Assembly: GCA_016165875.1 (NCBI GenBank)
Contig: JABBOT010000003.1
Coordinates: forward strand, 30,175,663 to 30,239,662
DNA: 64,000 bases
DNA from: Acanthopleura granulata
Taxonomy: Eukaryota > Mollusca > Polyplacophora > Chitonida > Chitonidae
Reading direction: 5' to 3'
Made by a program: the position numbers and the translations under genes
Shown: piece by piece, positions 40,101 to 46,100 of the stretch
How positions within the stretch are numbered: position 1 is the first letter of the stretch
Layout: the number at the start of each line of letters is the position of its first letter
Notes under the pieces: generated by a model
The model's input: the letters and a program-made list of their open reading frames with translations, nothing else
Database searches by the model: none
What the model was told of the DNA's origin: nothing

Positions 40101-43100
40101 TCAGAAAATGCATGCATTATTCTTGGTTCTGAAACTTGTTTCCAGTAGGTTATCATCTTACCTTCTAAACAAATCTCAAAGCATGGTTTTAACATTGAAA
40201 GAACTCAGAATAAGTCAAAATGAGTAACTTAGTCATGGATGACAGTTAAAGTGAAAGACAGCCCATGTTCTAAGTTAAGTTTGCCAAAAAGGATGGACAA
40301 TATTGTGTTTATTTCGGTAAAGCATTTTTTTTCTAACAGCCACTACATTGGTGGAAATTGACATCTGACCATGCTCCATTGACTAGCATGAAACGCAGCC
40401 ATTCTGTCTGGGCTGTGACGTCATTGTTCCAAGTGGGGAACACTCTTGTAACCTGAAACTGTAGTATGCTGTCAGGGTTGTGGTTGAAACTGAAGTGGAT
40501 ATGTAAATTTATAACATAAAATGATCTAGAAACTCACTCTCGTCATAACACAATTGTCTGGAAATAATTTACAGTGTTGCTTACACCTTTACTAGTTATA
40601 ATTAAAACGTATATTGTTAAAAGAGTGTCCTCTCCCTATGTTATTACATGTTATATTGACATTCAACTCAGAAGATTTACGTACAGCTTGTAAATACTAG
40701 TAGCTGATAACTCCTTGCTCTCTGATTGGTCAATCTCTCATAAGGTTAAAAGCATGGGCGCCTTCAGATCCCTAGGCGGCAGCGAAATACTTTAAATGAA
40801 GATAATTCAGCAAGGAACTCATACAAATTCAAACAGTTTTTTATATTCAAAAAGAGAATTTTGTAACCTTTTTAATAAACAGTGCCTCAGTCATGAGCTG
40901 TCTTTGACTTTAACGTCCATGTAGTCAGCTGTAAGAGCAACACAGATCCATTAGCACATGTTCTTTATCTGCTCTCTGCTGATGTAGCTGTCATAGTGGT
41001 GACATTTTTGGTATATTTGTACAGTAAAACTTGCATAAACCCAACCGTGCTAGGTCCCGCCAAAAAATGTCAGTTTTGACAAGATGTTGTTTTCTGGAAG
41101 ATTCTGTGTGCAAACTAGAAAAACAGTCAGTTCCTAGTATATAGGTTTACACATGTCACCAAACAAGCAAAGTTCTGTGCAGGCAAGGAAGGTGAAGTGA
41201 GTTTAGTCTCTCAGATTTATTTCTATAAATTCATAGGGTCTACATTTAAAGAAAAAAAAACAGGCAGGTATAGCAGCACTAGAACACATACGTGAAACTG
41301 GCATTTCTGAGGCAGCGTCACTGTGGTGATCTTTGTCAAAAGTAAAACTGTTTTTGGTAGGTTTTCCAACATTAAACTTATTGTCTAACTGTGAGTCGGT
41401 TTCAGGAAAATCTCATGAGACCCAATCTGTTAAAGTTTATCAAATCGGGGACTCCTACATTTCCAAAAGCTGGTTGGTCAGCCATCACCGTATTTGAGCC
41501 CAGGAAATTTGGGAATCAATATGATGGAATGCAATCATAAACTGCAATATTTAATGATATCCCAAATTGCTCACTGTCGTCTCAGATTACACTTTGATAA
41601 GAGTTCCAGTTTAAGAAAATGTCTTCATGACTGAGGGCACTGTTTATTGAGAGGATTATCTCGGTTTGTGACAATGATAAAGACAGTTGGCACAATGCTG
41701 GTTCAGATTATACAGTGTGGAATAGCATGCATTAAATACAGTGGGGATGGGAAATTCCTGTGGGTATTCACAATAGACAAGTGTTGGTGTATACAATAAA
41801 AAAAACATGGGTTGTAAATGGAAATGAAAGCCGACCAAGTGACATGGTCAGAATTGCAGAAATGTCGGTTTTTAGAGTTGTCGGTGTTGGCAAGTTTCAC
41901 TGTATTATGTCATAGTATTGTCTTGTGCTGCTAGTGTAGAACTGCTGTAATATGGGTTTCTTTGTAATGTTATGAATGTGCCATATTCTGTGCTTGTTCA
42001 CCCAAGAAGATGTTTAGGTGAAGAAGGATACAGTGAGAGCTGATGAGAATGTGTTTGTGTGTAAGGTGTTTTATCCTGCATTAGACAAAATCGTGTGCTT
42101 TTGATTGGACAGTAATGGTCAGGTGACCTATGTGTATAACTCTGTATGCTGCAGCAGATGTTGTATGCGTCTGATATGACTCAACATGGTGTGGGGAACA
42201 CCATGACCTAACAGTTACAGTGTTCTACAACAATGACACCAACGACACGTCACAAATGAACATTGAATGAACATTGTCAATAACGTTAAGACATCATTCT
42301 TCCCAGATCATTGCTTGGTAATTCAAAACTCCTTGACATGACAGGAAATTTCTGTTGAAGCTTCTTTTGTGTTTCTTCCATGGGATAAATTTGGTACATG
42401 GTTACCAAGTGAAAGGATACAAAAGGATATGTGTTCAGTAAGCCTCATATTGGCCTTGGCGCCTTACAAACCCCATTAGTTTCGTATCCTTTCACTCAGT
42501 AATCGTGTAACTACTATGCTGTGCTTGTTTACCGAGGGTGATGTTAAGCGAAGGAAGATACGCAGAGAGCTGATGAGAATATGTTTGAGTGTATGGTGTT
42601 GTATGCTGTGTTTGTTTACCCAGGATGATGTAGAGGTGAAGAAGGATACAGAGAGAGCTGATGAAATCCGGGCCATGAAGAAAGCCTGGGAGGATGCGGA
42701 GCCAGGCAGAGCTGCTAAGGTCAGTACTGGGCTACAGTAGACATGTTAGAAGAGATCAGTGTGTTACACCACACAGTGTGTCGGTTTGTAAGGATCTTCT
42801 GTAGAGATCATGGTGTTTCTTCCCATGGTGTGTAGGTTTGTAAGGATCGACTGTAGAGATCAGGGTGCTACACCACACGGTGCGTCGGTTTGTAAGGATC
42901 TGCTATTGAGATCAAGGTGTTACACCACACTGTGTGTCGGTTTGTGAAGATCTACTATAGAGATCAGGGTGTTACACCACACAGTGTGCCGGTTTGTGAA
43001 GATCTACTATAGCGATCAGGGTGTTTCTCCACACAGCATGTAGGTATGTAAAGATCTCCTAAAGAGATCAGGGTGTTTCTCCACACGGGTTGTAGGTTTG

Positions 43101-46100
43101 TAGGGATCTGCTATAGAGACCAGGGTGTTTCTCCACACAGCATGTAGGTTTGGTCTGATCTGCTATAGAGATCAGGCTTCAGCATACTGTGTGCCACTTT
43201 GTTTGTACCAGCTGTAGAGATCAGGATGCTTCACGACACACTGTTGGTTTGTTTGTTTTATCATGATCTGATTGAAAAAAAAAAAGCCCATTTTTTTCAT
43301 TTTTACCACAGTCTACTGATTTGACAGGGATTTCAGTGTTATTTTCATTTTTACCATGACCTACAGACTTCACTTGGATTTGAGTGATATTTTCACTTTT
43401 ACCACGGTTTACAGATTGTCCTTGGGTTTGAGGGCTGCTCTGTACTCTGTCTGTTTGATCTATGACAACTTTAGCTGAAGGCAAATTGTAAATATGTGAT
43501 AAAGTCATTATTGCTTAGGCATGGATGTAATGAAAAAAAGAGATAAAAAAGTGAATAAATTTCATGCACCATTCAAGCATTCCTTCAGGCAGACATGAAG
43601 TCATGGAGGTAAAATTTACATTAATAATCCATTCTTATGCAGGACAGGTGTGGAAGTAGCTGAGACTTCATTTCACTATTTTGTGTGATAATGAGTGTGT
43701 TCATGGGTGTTTGTTTAGGCATTGCAGTCACGGCTGAAGTACCTGAACAGCCATATGATCAAGGTTCACCCTGAGAGTGGGGACGGGGAAGAGAGCCATG
43801 AGGAGGATGACAAGTCTACCACGGAGGGGACGGACACTCAGGAGAACCCCCAGTCCCTGCCCCCGGCCACACCCATGTCTGTGTTAGAGCATGGGGAGGA
43901 TGGGGTACTCACTCTGGAGCCTCCTCCCCCACCCACACCAAAGGAAATCCTCCAGCCTCTCGACATCACTCCCTTCCTCAGGTCAGTCAATCAGTCAGTC
44001 AATCACAAAGACAGTTTCATAGATAATATACCATGGCATCAAGATCACCTCATAATAACTGTGTTGTTGGCAAACACTACCAGCCTATGTTGCTGTGAAT
44101 TTCAAGCCATGGTGACTAAATTTATTGTTTCTATAGCCTGTCGCCCACCAGTGATCATCAAGATGTTTTGCTATTAAAGAGTATCTTACTGATGGAGGCA
44201 CTACAGTCATTGTTAAACAGTTTATTCATTATGTTTACGTATACACTCTGCAAGGTTAAATGTGTGAAAATGGCTGTTTTCACATATACTACTTTCCTGC
44301 TGGTGTAGTTATTGGTCATGTATTATTTTTGTAGCGTTGGACCATAATCAGTGATTTCTTCTTTAAGAGCCTTACCACCCATCTTCATTATCTTTGAGCG
44401 GCCTGTATGAGTTTGCTGGACAGGAACTAAATGAATTTCATTTTAATAGTTTTGTGAATGAAAGAAAAATGAATCTGTAGTTGTGTATTGGTTTTAATGC
44501 TTAATGTCCTTGTGAGTAGGCTCAGAAGTTGTGATATTTTTGCAGTGTGTTTCTGTAAAGTGCTGTGTTGTGATTTAGGACAGTCTATTTTCCTCAAACA
44601 CATGTGTATATTGAACGGAGGTGTTCTGATATTCAGGATGTGTATGTACCTTTTGTTTCTTTAACGTGCTGTCATGGTGTTGTCATTGTCAGGCGGGGAT
44701 CTGGGGAGCAGCGTTACCTGGATGAAGCAGAGTTACAGAAGCAGATAGAGCAGAGACAGCAGGAGATCCAGGAGTACCGGGCATTCCGGGAGCGTGTGGA
44801 GAAGTGGAGGGAGCAGGACCGACAGAACAGAAACCTCATTAAACAGAAGCAGATCGAGGACTGCGAGAGCCTTCAGGTACCATAGTAACTCTCGACACTT
44901 GACTTAAATTTCGTTTATGTAGTTATTTGGTTGGAGTTTTATGGGTTAGTCCATAACGTTTCATGTGTGTGAGGCCAGTCAGGTTTATGAACAGAAGAAA
45001 TGTGAGAGATGCTGGTGGACACCATCGCACTGGTGTCCAACCAGTGTCCTCAGGCAAGAGATTTTTTTTTCCTTTTTTTTCTTCGTTGTTGAAAACGTTC
45101 GAAAAGTGGTCTGGATTTATCTTAGAAGTGGTAAAAATGCAGTGAGATCTGAGCCTAATATGACAGAGGACCCTGCAGTTTAATTCCTCGGGCATGCCTT
45201 GTCTGTGGCATATTTGGACAGTTTACGTTGCAGGAGCAAGCTTCCTGCTTCACTGCAAGTTTAAAAGTTGTCCATGAATGCATGAAGTGTTTTGAATGCC
45301 TTGATTGTAATCAAAGTTTTTTTTATACAAGAAGATTCACCTATCTCTTATTACCACCTCAACATATAAGTGTATAAGTGTACCAATGGTTTCTTTACAT
45401 GTATTTGACAAGTAATGGTTTGTCAAAAGTATCACTGTAGCCTCATTCATTTCTCCTTTTTGTCAACCCATATCATTCATTACAACTTCATGACTATAAA
45501 CTGGTGTGTATGGCTATATTGAGAGGGTGACCTAATTCAAATTTTTAGGATAGCTAATAGTGGTGTTGAAAGCAAAAATTACATTTCTCCATGTTTTTCT
45601 TTTCACAGAAGTAAAGATATAGATATGTTTTTCGTTAGATGGACTATGTGAGAAAAGAGAAGCTGTGAGACCCCTCTTACAATTACATGTACATGTGTCT
45701 TGTCTAAAAACAATAACATGGGTAACACAAAAGCACATTCCAAAGTGTGTTGTATATGCCATGCAGAACAGGCTCTAAACAAATTTTTTTTCATAAATCA
45801 GAGGTTGTTCTTTTCATCATCGTCATCATCATTATCTGTATTCTCTGTTCTAGGCTAAATTGGACTCTTGTAGAGTCAGATTGTACCAAACCAAGCAGCA
45901 GGCTCTGGGATTAGCAGGATTGAGGAGGGACAGAGTTCTCCCCCCTGATCCCATGTCAGATAACCCTCTATTTATACCTCTCCTCATCCCAGCCGAACCC
46001 CAACTGCCTTCATAAACGTTCTTCACCTTCTCATTCATCCTCAGTTCACGTATTTGTCTTCTCCATTTATTTCACCAAGTCCTTTCCAAGCCATTACATG

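Larger units (their letters stand above)
39724..42623 (+). other. ADGB intron 39, repeat-rich, 2.9 kb
   Basis: Contains a fold-back element (39781-39956), one copy of a dispersed 300-bp repeat (40241-40540) with an extra shared flank (40145-40240, similar to 15660-15780), and two decayed copies of exon 40 near its 3' end. The stretch 40550-41980 shows nothing I can classify. Confidence 0.75.

Noticed and set aside
42751..43240. CRISPR-like array
   Set aside because: Units are contiguous without unique spacers, in an animal intron; it is an ordinary minisatellite.
43722..44177. Single 151-codon gene from the internal Met
   Set aside because: The first 87 codons are ADGB exon 41; the remainder is intron read past the GTCAGT donor.
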